Source of the DNA: Xenoacremonium recifei
Taxonomy: Eukaryota; Ascomycota; Sordariomycetes; Hypocreales; Nectriaceae
Assembly: GCA_012184525.1 (NCBI GenBank)
Contig: WOFQ01000003.1
Coordinates: 434,001-498,000 of the forward strand
DNA: 64,000 bases
Reading direction: 5' to 3'
Shown here: in pieces, positions 1-11,584 of the stretch
Position numbering within the stretch: position 1 is the stretch's first letter
How the letters are laid out: each line of letters begins with the position of its first letter
Position numbers and translations under genes: made by a program
Notes under the pieces: model-generated
The model's database searches: none
What the model saw: only the letters and a program-made list of their open reading frames with translations
What the model was told of the DNA's origin: nothing

Positions 1-533
1 AGCAGCTTCTCGAAGTGGGCATTCAGCCGCTTGCGGTATTGCTGTTCAACCTGATTATGCGCCGCCCGGGCCCGGACCTCCTCGACCGTCTCGGCGGGGC
101 GAACGGCCGTTGTTGCACTCCGCTTCTTCGGGGCTCGGGACGCCGTGCGGAGCTGCGTGCGTGACTTCTTGGACTTGGATGTCTTGCCCTTGCGGGATGA
201 CTTCTTGCTGGGTGCTTCCTCGTCCGAGGATGCATGGGCATCTTCTGGCGTCGGCGGTGTGGGGAGGTAAGTCGTATGGGAGATGGTCGCGGGCCAGAGC
301 GCGGACTGGTTGTATGTGGATGGGCTTGGAAGATCGTACCCCTCCGAGAGAGACGTAGATCCGCGCTTGCTTTGAGGTGGGTTGAAGAAGCCGAGAGATG
401 GCTCGTCGAAAGATTGAGGAGAATAGTCGGGGAATAGGGCTTCAAGAGGCGTTGTGAAGTCGTTGATGGAGAGTTTTGACGGGAATACTTGGTCGAGGCT
501 GGGCGTCTCCGGAGAGTGCGAGTGCGAGTGCAT
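1..533 (-). CDS. bHLH transcription factor, N-terminal part, cut by window edge
   Basis: An open frame of 177 codons runs from an ATG at 533 off the left edge without a stop; the C-terminal half lies outside the window. Residues 1-150 are Ser/Pro-rich with a very basic Lys/Ser/Arg stretch at about 109-138. Residues 153-177 hold the start of a basic helix-loop-helix domain, with HNQVEQQYRKRL at 159-170. H159, E163 and the R-K-R at 167-169 are the residues that contact an E-box in this family. The translation reads cleanly with no intron needed. By family it is a nuclear DNA-binding dimer; the target genes cannot be told from sequence. The domain assignment is firm. The subfamily is uncertain because the loop, second helix and any leucine zipper are missing. 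Confidence 0.85.
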   Translation of the reverse strand, partial: MHSHSHSPETPSLDQVFPSKLSINDFTTPLEALFPDYSPQSFDEPSLGFFNPPQSKRGSTSLSEGYDLPSPSTYNQSALWPATISHTTYLPTPPTPEDAHASSDEEAPSKKSSRKGKTSKSKKSRTQLRTASRAPKKRSATTAVRPAETVEEVRARAAHNQVEQQYRKRLNAHFEKL

Positions 534-2860
534 TGAACTCTTTGAGTCTATCAGTCAGGCTTCATCACATGGACTCCTGGCATAACGTACTCGAGGCGCC
601 GTGTACGGGCTCCCGTAGGATAACCGACGTTCGGATTCCATCATCCAAGATTCTCCAACGTTTCCCGTGTCGAACCCTCGCGGGATCCCACCACCTCTAC
701 TCGCAATCTCGAAATATGTAGAACTCATATCGATGACTATCGATTGGTTTCGTCGTTCTCAAAAGGCCGCCGGAAACCAGAGGCTAGGTCCTTGACAATG
801 ACACCTCGTCGTTGAAGGCCTTTGTCTTGTTGATGCTTCAGACTTTGACTGTAGTTTGTAGACCAGATTGTAGCGACGGGTCAAGCAACAGATACTCTTC
901 AGGTGCAATTCAATAAACGGCAATGCTGTATTCTCAAGACTGAACGATTGTGTCTGTGTGTTCCCGTTCTTCTGCCGGCAGCCATTACGGAGTGGATATC
1001 CAGTCGACGTCCGTGTTGGATCCGGTTGAACTCGGACTCAGTAATTAGGAAATGAAAGGAAGCAAAAAGGGAGCCAAGGAAACTGTCTGGGGGCCAGAGT
1101 CCTAGATATAGGTGCTTCTGACAAGCCCAGCCAAGGGAAATGTGAGAACGCAGGACATCTGGGCAACACAGGGAGGGGTAGACAATGGCCGGGGTGCTGG
1201 GGGGTATGGCTTGACAGATGGTCAAGAGGGTCTGCGATGGAACGGAACCAGAAAGTCAAGTTGTAATGGTACCTATCAGATGACGCCCCTGCAAGGTTGG
1301 GCGTGAGACCCTTCTAGGTCGCGGTCCAATACAGATATGGGAAACTAACGGGCCACAGCAGGAGTTGCATGTTGCCATTGATCCAGCATCAGATCACAGA
1401 CAGTAGCCGAGGGAGCATGGGAGGGCGTACAGGCGCCTCGTCCAGACCTTGCTGGCCTGAGCCCGGCCCCCCGGTAAGGTTCGCGGACTTGTCTTCGTTC
1501 TCGGCGCCGTCTCTTGGAGCTGATGAGTTGGAGGGCCAATCCAGGGACTGTGCTGCTCATCAGGCTCCATGGCCAAGCAGTCTTGGCGGCTTAGCTGGGC
1601 GTACTTTATTTCTGTTAGTAACTGTAGCTTAGAGGCTCCGAACGCGTCACGTAAGATCGACGCTCGGCGACGCTATTCTTGTCCTCTTCAAGGACTAGAA
1701 AGGCACTCTCGTGGATGCACCTACACCCGTGGGGAAGTAGGTTGGGACGGCCATTCCCAGAGCTCGGTTGACGTGAGCGTGCTGATGCACGTGTGGCGTG
1801 AGAGAAACCCGACCTGGGCAAGGCCGGGCGAAAGGCCTTGGGCTGAACGAGCTCGGGAATAACTACCTTTCCATCTGTATTGTTGGTCGAGGGTGTCGGC
1901 CGACTGCGGTGTGGGACGGCATGTATCTTTGTCCAGACGTGAAATGTGATAGATCGGCGATGATGCCGGCCAGTGGATGGCGCTGTTAGGTGCAGCCTCC
2001 AGGTGGCCGGCCTCTCTGGACGACTCCGGGGCTCATATCGCATTCTGTGGATACAACATGGCACTTTCGGTGTTAGGGTACCAGAAAATGCAACCAGCTG
2101 GCATCCGCTGAGTTGGCGTCCTGGATGGCCTCGGGCTCTCGCGGCAGGGCTTGATACCTGAGGAACCTAAATTGTGAGAAGTGATAGCTAGTCTCGGCCA
2201 ACGCCTAACCGACAATCCCATTCATCAGACGACAGTGTCTCGCAGGATTGTGTCTGAAAGTCTGTTTCTGGACGTCTTGTTCCATTCAACCGGACGTCTC
2301 CGACGTGGATCGCTCTGGGAACAGAGCTTGGAGATCCAACGACAACTCTTCCGTACCCCGTTTGAAGCAGGACGAGTCCTCCGCTCGAGGTGTCGGTTCA
2401 CGCCATTGCAATCGGCTCCGCACGTGTAGACTAGGGCCGGGACACGGAAATCGTTCCGGGGAACCCCTGTCGCAAGCGTCTCGTCTCCCCTAGCCGAACA
2501 TTCCAACCAGAAATCTTAGGTCTTTGAATGCCATGGCCGGAAATCTCAGAAACCCCATGATCACCGTCGAGTAAGCATAATGGCCCTTTACTGAAGAGGA
2601 TGTAGCTTACCAAATGCCCCGCGGAAGAGTGCCGATCATGGCAAGCTATCAAGCTCCCTAAACCACGTACACACACTCCTCAATATGGCCACATGAACTA
2701 GCACACCAACACATGTCTTTTCCGGTTCCGCTTCACCATTCAATCTTTGTCAGAGGGGAAGCTGCCATGCTGGCGCAAGGAGCTCGCCCATGGGTTCATC
2801 GTTGCTCCATGGTCCCAGCTGCCCCCATCTACGCGGATCAGGGGCTTGCCGAATGCCAGT
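534..2860. other. Intergenic, upstream of the bHLH gene
   Basis: I see no convincing gene on either strand. The open frames are short, overlap one another in several frames and show no recognisable motif. The part nearest 534 must hold the promoter and leader of the leftward bHLH gene. Confidence 0.6.
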
Positions 2861-4036
2861 TCAGCGTCTGGTAGCTATGCCACATTTTCCGTAGGTGTGC
2901 CTAGCCTCGGCAGTTGCTGTACTTTGCGAACCGTCGCACCGTGCTAAGACGTCTTTGCGAAGCGAAGGAGATTTCTGAATCCCTGCATACCTCTTGATGG
3001 CGCCCAGTGTCGGAAGTATCCAAGACACAACAAGCAAAGTTGCTAAAGCCCACCCCGTGCTACTTGTGAGCATCTTGTCAACAATGGCTTGCGTTGTCGC
3101 AGAAAAAGTAGCATGAGTCGATGCCTGACTATCATCGTACCAGGAATTCTTCCGCTCTGGAGATGTGGCAGGGTAAATCACAGCATCGAGGGCTGCGATG
3201 CCAGCTCTGGGATCACAGGGAGTTGGGGTTGCGAGAAGGTCCGCGAAATCGGCCACCTCTCTACGACATGGAGTTGCCGACATCCCTGACAATCTCCGGG
3301 ACAATGCTCCCACTGGATATCCACGGAGGGAGACCACTCTGAACAGAATTGGCAGCCGAACCGGGAGCTATCGCCGCTTTGGTGAGTGCGCTGGTTTGGA
3401 TTCAATGCGAGAGACAATAGACCGGAGGGATTGGTGCACGCACAGTCGCCTCCTTTCTACCGAGGTCTTGTTGATTCGTTTTGGCCACCACTTGAGGCCG
3501 TGGATGCTATCATAGCCCTGCGTGTGGCGTTCGATATGCCGGCCCGTCTCGTGCAGAATCGACAGCAGATCCTTGCCTGCTTCAAATTGGAGAAGCAACT
3601 TGTTTTCCGAGGCCCCAGGATATCGATGAAAGCATCTGTGACTTGTCTGTGAGTCTATCTGCGAATTCATCTAATACATCTCATCTTCCCCAGGTTCCAA
3701 TCTAGATTGGAGCATATCTTACTTACCAAACAGCTCCAGAGTCTCGTAACCCAAAGATCCGGGTCTCTGATGAATTGCGGAGGACTGAGGTGGGGTAAAC
3801 GCCAGGATTTTGGGGAAATTTTAATGTCGTGTCCTGCAGATGGTGATGACCAGGGCCTTCCTCAAGACACTCGTTGCTGCCCAACGCCGAAGCCCTGTCG
3901 ATAACGCTATGTCGCATGAATCTCTCGTTAGGGATCGGACGCTTTGTGTCAGCTGTCGGGGAAGAAACTCGGCTTCTCGGAGAGTGGGCGAAGCCTCGGG
4001 AATGAGGTCGAAGGGAGACGTTCGTGATGAGCCCAT
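2861..4036 (-). pseudogene. Possible broken or unrecognised gene
   Basis: Several leftward pieces look protein-like but do not join cleanly. One begins at an ATG at 4036 (71 codons, starting MGSSRTSPFDLIPEASP). One lies at about 3370-3640 and contains LLSILHETGRHIERH. One, in the same frame as the second after a TAG at 3368-3370, covers 2861-3367 and has a hydrophobic segment WALATLLVVSWILPTLGAI that could span a membrane. A consensus donor (GTAAGTAAG) lies near 3725, followed by an acceptor ending CACAG, but the frames on the two sides meet a stop. It may be a degraded gene, a gene with introns I have not solved, or chance. No family was recognised. Confidence 0.22.
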
Positions 4037-4639
4037 GTAAGGTTAGAGATGGCCTCACTCGAGGTGTTCCCAGCCCCTTAACCGAGGAAGTTGCGGCTGA
4101 GCCCTGATCTGCCTCAGAATTGTCGATTCCCGTCCCCGGACAGGCTACAGGGAAAGAGCCATCAACAGGCAGCTGAGCTTTCAGTCCTGCTCGGGAAACA
4201 GCAGCTTACAGATGAGGCAGGCGGCTCCTGCTTCCAGCCGGTTAACACGGGCGGGCATCTCAGGAAGAAGCAGAATCGGAAGGTGCAGACCGTACTCACG
4301 GTGAGAAGATGGACATGGAAGGAACAGGAAAGAGCCAGAGACATGGGCAAGGACAGGAGAATTTCTTAGTCACCTGCGAGGCTATTCCCAACTCTCGCAT
4401 CCCTCCACGCGCCTCGTCTCGGCATCTCCAATACAGCACAGATCCTTGAACGTGCCGCCTCACCATTTCTCTCCATCTGTTCCTCTCTCAGTCTACCCCG
4501 CAAAATCGCCTTTCGGCATCATCAGCCCTACCCGCCACGCCAGCTCACCGCTGCAGCACAGCCAAACGTCTGGTAGCCAATAGAGAACAGCCGTCAGGAC
4601 AAGAAGGAGCTACAGGAACCACAGCAGCAGGGAGATGTC
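4037..4639. other. Intergenic, leader-like CT-rich stretch
   Basis: There is no supportable gene. From about 4380 the plus strand becomes C/T-rich and resembles a fungal transcript leader running into the small open frame at 4640. Confidence 0.4.
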
Positions 4640-4893
4640 ATGAACTTCGGGGACTTTCGCGGTTCCATTCGCCGCTTTCCCCTCTCTCCCGCCTCTGGCT
4701 CTCTCTCAGGCCTGGTGGACGTGGTTCCAGGCGATCGGTAAGTGGGCACGCAGTGCGGGAGCGATCCATGTTTCTACGATCAGACCAATAACGCAGGTCT
4801 CAGCCAAGACAGTGCCACGGAAAACACACGATTGAACAAGATTGGACACGACGGCGCATGTCAGAAAGACCTTGGCAAGCCGAATCATTTTGA
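4640..4893 (+). CDS. Candidate small protein (two exons, 64 residues)
   Basis: An ATG at 4640 opens 32 codons plus two bases, ending exactly at a strong donor GTAAGT at 4738. An acceptor CGCAG at 4792-4796 gives a 59-base intron, and the frame then continues to TGA at 4891-4893. Exons are 4640-4737 and 4797-4893. The first exon reads MNFGDFRGSIRRFPLSPASG and the second is rich in Arg, Gln and His. A CT-rich leader precedes it and an AATAAA-like element follows at about 4926. No family was recognised. The minus strand also has a 60-codon frame here with two hydrophobic stretches, so the coding strand is uncertain and the stretch could be noncoding. Confidence 0.2.
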
Positions 4894-5089
4894 AGTACCT
4901 CAGGTCGCAGGCGGGCGAGGATCTAATAAAAGTACAAATGCGGACGGACTACAAACGACAGCCAGACCATCGCCCACGGGTCCCTTGCACATACACTCTC
5001 GCGACCCGTCCCATGCCTTGCCAACCACCGTTAGGATTCGCAGCTTCAATGCGCAGGATTTCCAGTCAACTATGAGAAAGCCGGGTTTG

Positions 5090-5956
5090 TTACTCCTCGC
5101 CACCGGCGGCAACAGCCTTGGGCTCAGGAGCATCGGCAGCCACAGGCGCCTCGGTCGCCTTGACAGCTTCCTTTGCGGGAGCAGAGACATCGGCTGTCTC
5201 TTCCTCCTCGGCGTCCTCCTCTTCCTCAACGATGGGCTCTTCTTCCTCGTCTTCTTCCTCCTCCTCATCCTCCTCGTCGCCCTTGGCTTTGCCGTTGGGG
5301 ACTTCTGCCTTGGAGGATTCGGCGGTCTTGCGCTTTTTCACAGGAGGCTGGTCATCTGGCAGGACAAGCATCAGCATCATGTTCCAGCCAATTGAAAGAG
5401 TTCAGTGATCAACAAGGCGATGAAAGAGCCGTGTGGATCGAGGCTGAGGTCAACTGAAGGATGGGGGAGACGCCGACCGCCTAGTAGCGAGGCAGGTATC
5501 GAGTTCGAGTCTGTGCTTACCTTTGACACCGTTGGCGTCTTCGTCCTCGTCATCTTCCTCCTCCTCACCGTCTTCGTCTTCCTCACTCTCTGCCTCTTCT
5601 TCTTCTTCGTCTCCAGTAGAGACGTACCTGTGTAAAATCATTGTCAATAAGGTGTCACAGCCAGTCAACAGAAAGAGCAATTGATACAACAAGTGCGACG
5701 GTTCGGACTCGGCGATGGGCGTCGCGAATCGAGTCGAGCGACCTCGGCGTTGTTGCAGCCGGCGATAAGGTCGCGACAATGATAAGCCGTCGCAATTGCG
5801 ATCGTGTCGCAAGTGCAGCCGCCGCGAATATTCGAAAGGTAAAATGGAAAGATTGAGAATTGGGATCACTTACTCCTCCTCCTCCTCACCGTCATCGTCT
5901 TCAGGGAGGGAAACGAGCTCTTCCTCCTCGTCTTGCTTTCTCTTGCGGGTAGACAT
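5090..5956 (-). CDS. Highly acidic nuclear protein (histone-chaperone-like composition)
   Basis: Three exons, 5874-5956, 5521-5627 and 5090-5355, join in phase to 151 residues. The donors are GTAAGTG and GTAAGCA; the acceptors are ACACAG and TGCCAG. The N-terminus MSTRKRKQDEEEE is followed by long Glu/Asp runs. A basic patch PPVKKRKTAE, a plausible nuclear-localisation signal, lies near residue 70, then a second Glu run and an Ala/Pro/Val-rich tail. This composition is typical of acidic histone-binding or prothymosin-like proteins, but I see no CHZ, NAP or other named domain, so the role is inferred from composition only. The first intron is long (246 bases). The exon structure is well supported; the function is not. 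Confidence 0.8.
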
Positions 5957-8900
5957 GGTGATGTGTGGAGGGGTTCGCGGTTAGGATCGAGACCAAGCGG
6001 CTTCGTAGACAATTGCAAGCGCAATAAAATTGGTCGGGAATGGAAGACTTTATACTTTTAGGCAGAGTTCCCAGGGGAAACAGAAGGGAAAAGGAAGAAG
6101 AGAGAGAGAGAGAGGAGGAGGGAGGGGAGGGAGTGGGAGCGGGCGCGCGAGCGAGAGAGGGCGAGCACCAGAGCACGGGGGAGCTGGCGGCGGGAGCTGT
6201 GAGGAGCTTGCCTGGGGGGGCTCTGCTCCCAATTGCGGCGCCGGCGTCACTCTCTGATCACTCAGCAAGCTACGATCGAGCGGGAGAGTACATGGGCATT
6301 GTGTGGAATCATCAGCAAAGGCAAAGTACCACCTCGTTTTGGGCGAGGACGGAGTAGGGTAAGCCGCTCGCTGGATCGGGGGATTCGGTCCAGCTGGAGC
6401 TTCACACACACTGACGCCAGGAACCAGTCAACCGGCCCAGCCAGTCAGCCAGCCAGCCGGTTTACGCAAGCAGCCAGGGCCGGAGAACACTCCCCCTAGA
6501 GACCGGGCAATGTTATGGCGAGACAAGGCCTCGACAAGACAAGACCAGGGAAGGGGCACGTGTTAGCGCGGATGTACTGCAAAGAGCCGCCGCACATGGT
6601 AAGGTCGGGCGAGAACGCTCGAGGTACAAGCACAGTAGCTCAAGCGACTTGCGCCGATTGCCGTACCCAAAAGCTCTGCTAACAAGGAGACGGACGATAG
6701 GAGAAAATGGGCGGTTGGAGGCTCACAGTAGGGAACTACGCCACGCCAGCAGCCCTGGGCATTGTGGGTGGGCGGTTCTTCCACGGGTGAGTTACGTATC
6801 CTCCCCCTCTCGTCTGCTGGCGGCGTCACCCATTGAGGGACTGGATCATCGGAGGGACAAGATCCAGCCTGTGAGGTCATGATCTCCATCGCACCTCAGC
6901 TCCCTCAGCTCTAGCAAGAGACGAACAGCAGGACACTCGAGCCGAGTCCCCGAGGAACAATGAGAACAAGAAGCTACGGGAAGCCGGAAAGCCGCAGTCG
7001 AAATATGCGACCTTTTGCGTCTGGGATGAGCTCGGACCGCTGCAGGCTTCCCTGAAAGCTACCCTGAAGTAACAGAGAGACCTCCGCTGTTACAGCCCAG
7101 GACTTGACCTCTCCGTTTTGGCCCCAGAAGGAAACGTCCACCAACCCCCTGGAAGAGCATCAGACTCGTAACGCTTATTGGACACCACCGGGCGTCATCG
7201 ATGTCCGTAGGAGTGCTATTGGTATGGCTCACGTCACGTGATGGGGCGCCTGCTGCGAGTGCCAGGAGTATTGTCACGTCATGTTTCCCCTCATCCGAGC
7301 ACGTTCTGTCTCATACGCAGTGACGGGAGGTATGCACAGGAGAGAGCATTCCCTCGTCAACTATAGGTGATAAGCCGCTCAATATGCTTCAATGTTTATT
7401 TGTTTATATTGCAACTTACTTGCACAGTTATTGTTCCATCTTTAATCTCCGTCAGCTCGCTCGTCAGCTGCCCCTCTGTTCAATATGCCACCGAATGGAG
7501 CTGCTGTACTCGGGCTGGCTGAAGACTGGAGCTGGAGATGGACTCGACTTCGACTTTGTGCGAACTAATGAAAAGCCACCCTATAGCTTGATGAACTAGA
7601 ACGTGGCCAACGCATAGGACGAACAACTCTTTCGGCGAGAGGAGGCCAGAAAGGGAAAAAGTAAAGAAGCCCCGTCCAGGTGCCATGCAATCAATGGCTG
7701 CATGTCTGAGTCTCCCTTGAGTTCGCTGGGGGTCCCATCAAGTCGAAGTCGCCTTGCATCTAGCCGGCCGTCAAGCCCTCTCTGGGAGCTGGGCCATCCA
7801 TGTCGATATGCCCATGGCCAAATGAGATCATTGGTACGCCACCAAGTCTTGCGAAGACATGTGACGATGGTATCTTTGCAACAGAGAACTTGTTTGTCTG
7901 TCCATTCCGCCAGCACGGAGCAAACATCGTAAAAGCAGTCAGCCGAAGAGACAGCTGCAGGTCTGCCAGCCAACTGCCGTGGCCGTCGCATCGAGGCCGA
8001 CAATTGGCACCCACTCACACATGCTCCTCTGGCCTCGAATGGCTAGCGGGACGGCACTTCCGACGCGAGGGAGAAACAGCCAAGCAAACAAGATGGCCCC
8101 CTCTCACAGCCAACTGCCAAAGCATCAGCCACAGCCAGCAGACTCAGCCAACAAAGGGCGCCGCACGGCCGGGACGGGGAAACGCCTCTCCCTCCCCCAG
8201 CGGCCAACAGCCACCGCCAGCGAGCCAAGTGGGAAATTGGCATCGGCGGAGCACGTTGGGCTGAATTCGTGGTGGGTTCTGGTGCGAAGTTGAAAGCGAC
8301 ATGGGGGCCACCAGGATGAATGGGGGAAGGAGAGCGACCGTCAGACCGCGGCGGACGGAACGGTGTCACTCGGGATGGCTTTTGGTGTTTGTCCGGCTTT
8401 GTTTGATTTCGGGTTTGTTTTATTTTGAAGGGCAGAAGTAGGTGTTATCGCCGGAGAGAGACGCGTCGAGACGCGACTGAGGGGGACTCAACAGATTATT
8501 GTTAGTCTACTGCTGCCGAGGCAAGTAAGGTGCAGCATGTCGTCGCAGTGGCTGTGCCTTTGAGTATTCACGAGCGAACGGAGTTTGGGATGGAGTCGAG
8601 CCGGGGGCCTGTTGAGATGGGGTTTGCTCTGGGCTGCGGACATGCTGCGATCCTATCCGACGGGAGCCAACCCCAGTCTTCTCGGACGGAAGGCCCTCTG
8701 ACTGAGAGGAGAAGGTCGAGGTCACACGGGGCGGTTTGTTTAACCAACGAACGGTCTGTGATGCCGTCTCAGGTGGAAGGAATCTCGGGATGGGTGAGTG
8801 TGACTGTTATCGCCATCACGGGTTCACGAGGTGGGCAAACACGCCAGCAATCAAGCAGACTTCCGGACGAATGTCTCAGCCTGGAGATGGTTGCAACTTG

Positions 8901-10018
8901 AACTCACACTGCATATGCATATGTGCAAGTTAACAACGAGTTCATCTGCGCTGTTGGGTTGCATCGCGCCGGCCACATGCATGCACGTCACAGCATCTCG
9001 TTTGTCTTCCCTCTGTGTGCCTCTGACGCCCCCCTTGGTTGGACCGAGCGGGGAGGAAGCCACAGAGGATTTTCCAGAAGCAATGCGAGCAGTGCAATTT
9101 GGCAGCTGGAATGCGGGACTGGGCCTGGCATCCTGGGCGGTGGGCTTGCGAGCTGCAGGGATGGGATGGGAGAGATGATGCGTCGTCATTGTGATGGCCG
9201 GGGATTTGAGGCCTGCTGACAGAGCGAAGAGCTGTTGACGTCAAGCCGAGCATTGGCAGCTGAAGATGTTAATAACGAAGACAACGGGACAGGACTGGGG
9301 GGTTGTTGAACAATCTCGAGGTGAAACGACGAGGCAATGCCCCTGGACGCCCGCCCGCCAGCCTCTCAGCCCAAGACAACTTGCTTTTTCTCCGGCCTGA
9401 GTGAGCTCTTCGTCTCAGCCACATTCTGGATGAATGACTGAATGACAAAACAGACGACAATCGTGGTGGTGCAAGTTCGGGACGTTGCAGCGCTAAAACG
9501 CCTCGGAGCTCGTCCCGGGAGATGACTGCCCGATAGAGGCATAGTTCAGGCACCGGATTTCTGGGAGGGAGAGGAGGAATAAACTGGGGATTTTCTTTCT
9601 CTTTCACATAGGTTTTGTTGAGGGCCAGCGAGAGAGGCACGCGGGAGGGCGAGTCTCAGGCTGAAGTTCGGTGTGATGCCATCTGAGACAGCGTCTCAAG
9701 CGTGCCGTGGTTTGTGAGTCCTGGTGCATACATATCGCGATGGAGTTGTTATGATTGGATCCGCATGGGCATCTGATGTGATGTTATTGTTTCTTTTGTT
9801 CTGCAATGCTAAGCCCGCCGGGAGCCTTAACACGGTTGCCAAGACTGGTTTCCCATGAGGCACCCGACTATTAGCGGGTTCTTCTTCTCAGCATCTGGAC
9901 CGCTTGGGGCTCGAGAAGCTAAAAGCCGGGGCAATCTCAATTTGCGGGAAGCAGGGCAGCCCAGGCAAAAGAGCGCGATGCCGTAGATCTGCCTCGTGAG
10001 AGAGTGTGTCACAGAGTC
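5957..10018. other. Long intergenic region
   Basis: About 4 kb has no gene I can support. The first part is the promoter and leader of the leftward acidic-protein gene, with a GA microsatellite at about 6100-6122 (CT-rich on the gene's own strand) and a short CAGC-type repeat at about 6432-6459. The open frames at 7.6-9.2 kb overlap on both strands and show no motif. Confidence 0.6.
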
Positions 10019-11584
10019 GACGAGAGACACCGTCCTTTTTCGTTTCTTTTTCTTCTCTTTCCGAGAGATCGCTGTCTCCGTCGCGTCTTTTCGTGTTCTC
10101 GCGAGACGTGCGGCTTCGTCTTCTTCTTCTACCCCTCTTCTCTTTATCCTATCCCATCCTCTTCGCCGGCCTCTGTTGCCAGAACTTGCCTTGCCAAGCT
10201 TGCCCTGCCATTCGTTTCTCAGTCGCGTACGGCGTACTATAACTCAGATCGGATCTGGCGACATCCGATCAGCAACACTCTTTTCGATACTGCTTTGCGC
10301 ACCAGAGGCCTCACTCTTTTGCCTTGGCTCTTCTCCTTTTCTCGATATCGCCCCCCCTCACGATCGCCTCCCCCTCGAGACTCTCGGCCAATAACGGACC
10401 GTACATCGACTCACATTCGCTTCTCCGGGGAAAGAAACTTGGAACCGAAGGACGGACTATTTGCGACGACGGCTCCCTTTTCCTGCAGCTCTGAACTTAC
10501 TGCTCAAGGCGAACTACTGCTACTGCCTGCCGTTTTTCTAGTCGCACACACACACTCACTCACTTTCTCTCCTCTTTCATTATCGCGCTCTCTATCTTTT
10601 TCTCTTTTCTATTCCTCTTTTTCTTGTTCTAGCGACTGGGGGTAGCGAAAAAAATCCCTATACGAAAACGACCGTCACGATCCCGCCAAGACGCCTATTT
10701 CGATTTTTTCTGCTTCCCTTGCAGGTTCACTTCGCTACTTGCTTCCAATCATCACGACGAGGAAAAGATCTCCGGCTTCGCTTCGGCTTCCACTCGCTCT
10801 CTCGCCTCGCCTTCTATTCTCAATCTCTCGACGACAGCCCGGACTGCCCCGTGAAAATTCGGCGGAATTCTTTTTCACCTGAAGCCAAGCCAAGCCAAAT
10901 CCTGCCGGCGTTGCACCCGAAGCCCGAATCGAATCCCAGCACAGGAGCAGATCATCGCTCGCGCGCGCCACAATCCTGGTTCTGGGTCGCCCTCCCGCCC
11001 CCGCCTAACGCCTAACGGTTTTGTGTCGACGGAATTTGGGCGCTGCTGGACTCCGGCGGAGGAGTGAATCACAGGATTTTTGTGTGTTGAGTCTTGTGAC
11101 GACTCGCACAGGCTGCTTCTGGCGTCATTGCTTCTTGCATTCGTCTCGGAGATTTGCGGCGGAACGCACAATTCCACCCGCAAGCCTCCCGCCAATTCAG
11201 GGCCTGTCGGACGCTGCAGCGGAACCAGATCGGCGACGAAAGCTGCTTCTTTTCTGGCCGTTTTCTCTTCTCTCTCTGGCTTCTCTTCACTCTCCATCCC
11301 GGCCATGCGCCGGTAGCAGCCCGATTGATGGCCCAGAGCCGCTGAGGAGCTCCTTCCAGTTCTTCATCTCAACCATTCACTGCCTGAGGCTGCTGCCGCG
11401 AGGAAACCAGGCACTGTCAGGCACTGCCAGGAACCGCCAGGAACCACCAGACATTCGCACCACCAACCACACCACCAACAACCCATCCAGCTCTCGATCC
11501 GCCCGCACTGCTCTCTAGATTATCAAAGACTTTCCCGAGGCTAGCCACCCGAGGTCCAACACTGGCTCTCCCGCTGGCTGGTTC
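10019..11584 (+). promoter_or_regulatory. CT-rich promoter and long leader of the TBC gene
   Basis: The plus strand is strongly pyrimidine-rich with runs of TTTCTTCTTCT and CTCTC, as in fungal promoters and leaders, and it leads straight into the TBC gene start at 11585. It contains ATG-started frames, the longest at 10004-10645, that look like composition-driven open frames or upstream ORFs rather than genes. The transcription start cannot be placed from sequence alone. Confidence 0.5.

Noticed and set aside
5118..5408. Poly-Ser frame on the plus strand
   Set aside because: It is the complement of the Glu codon runs of the acidic nuclear protein.
10004..10645. 213-codon frame on the plus strand
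   Set aside because: Phe/Ser/Leu/Arg-rich translation of a CT-rich leader, no motif, and overlapped by other open frames of the same kind.
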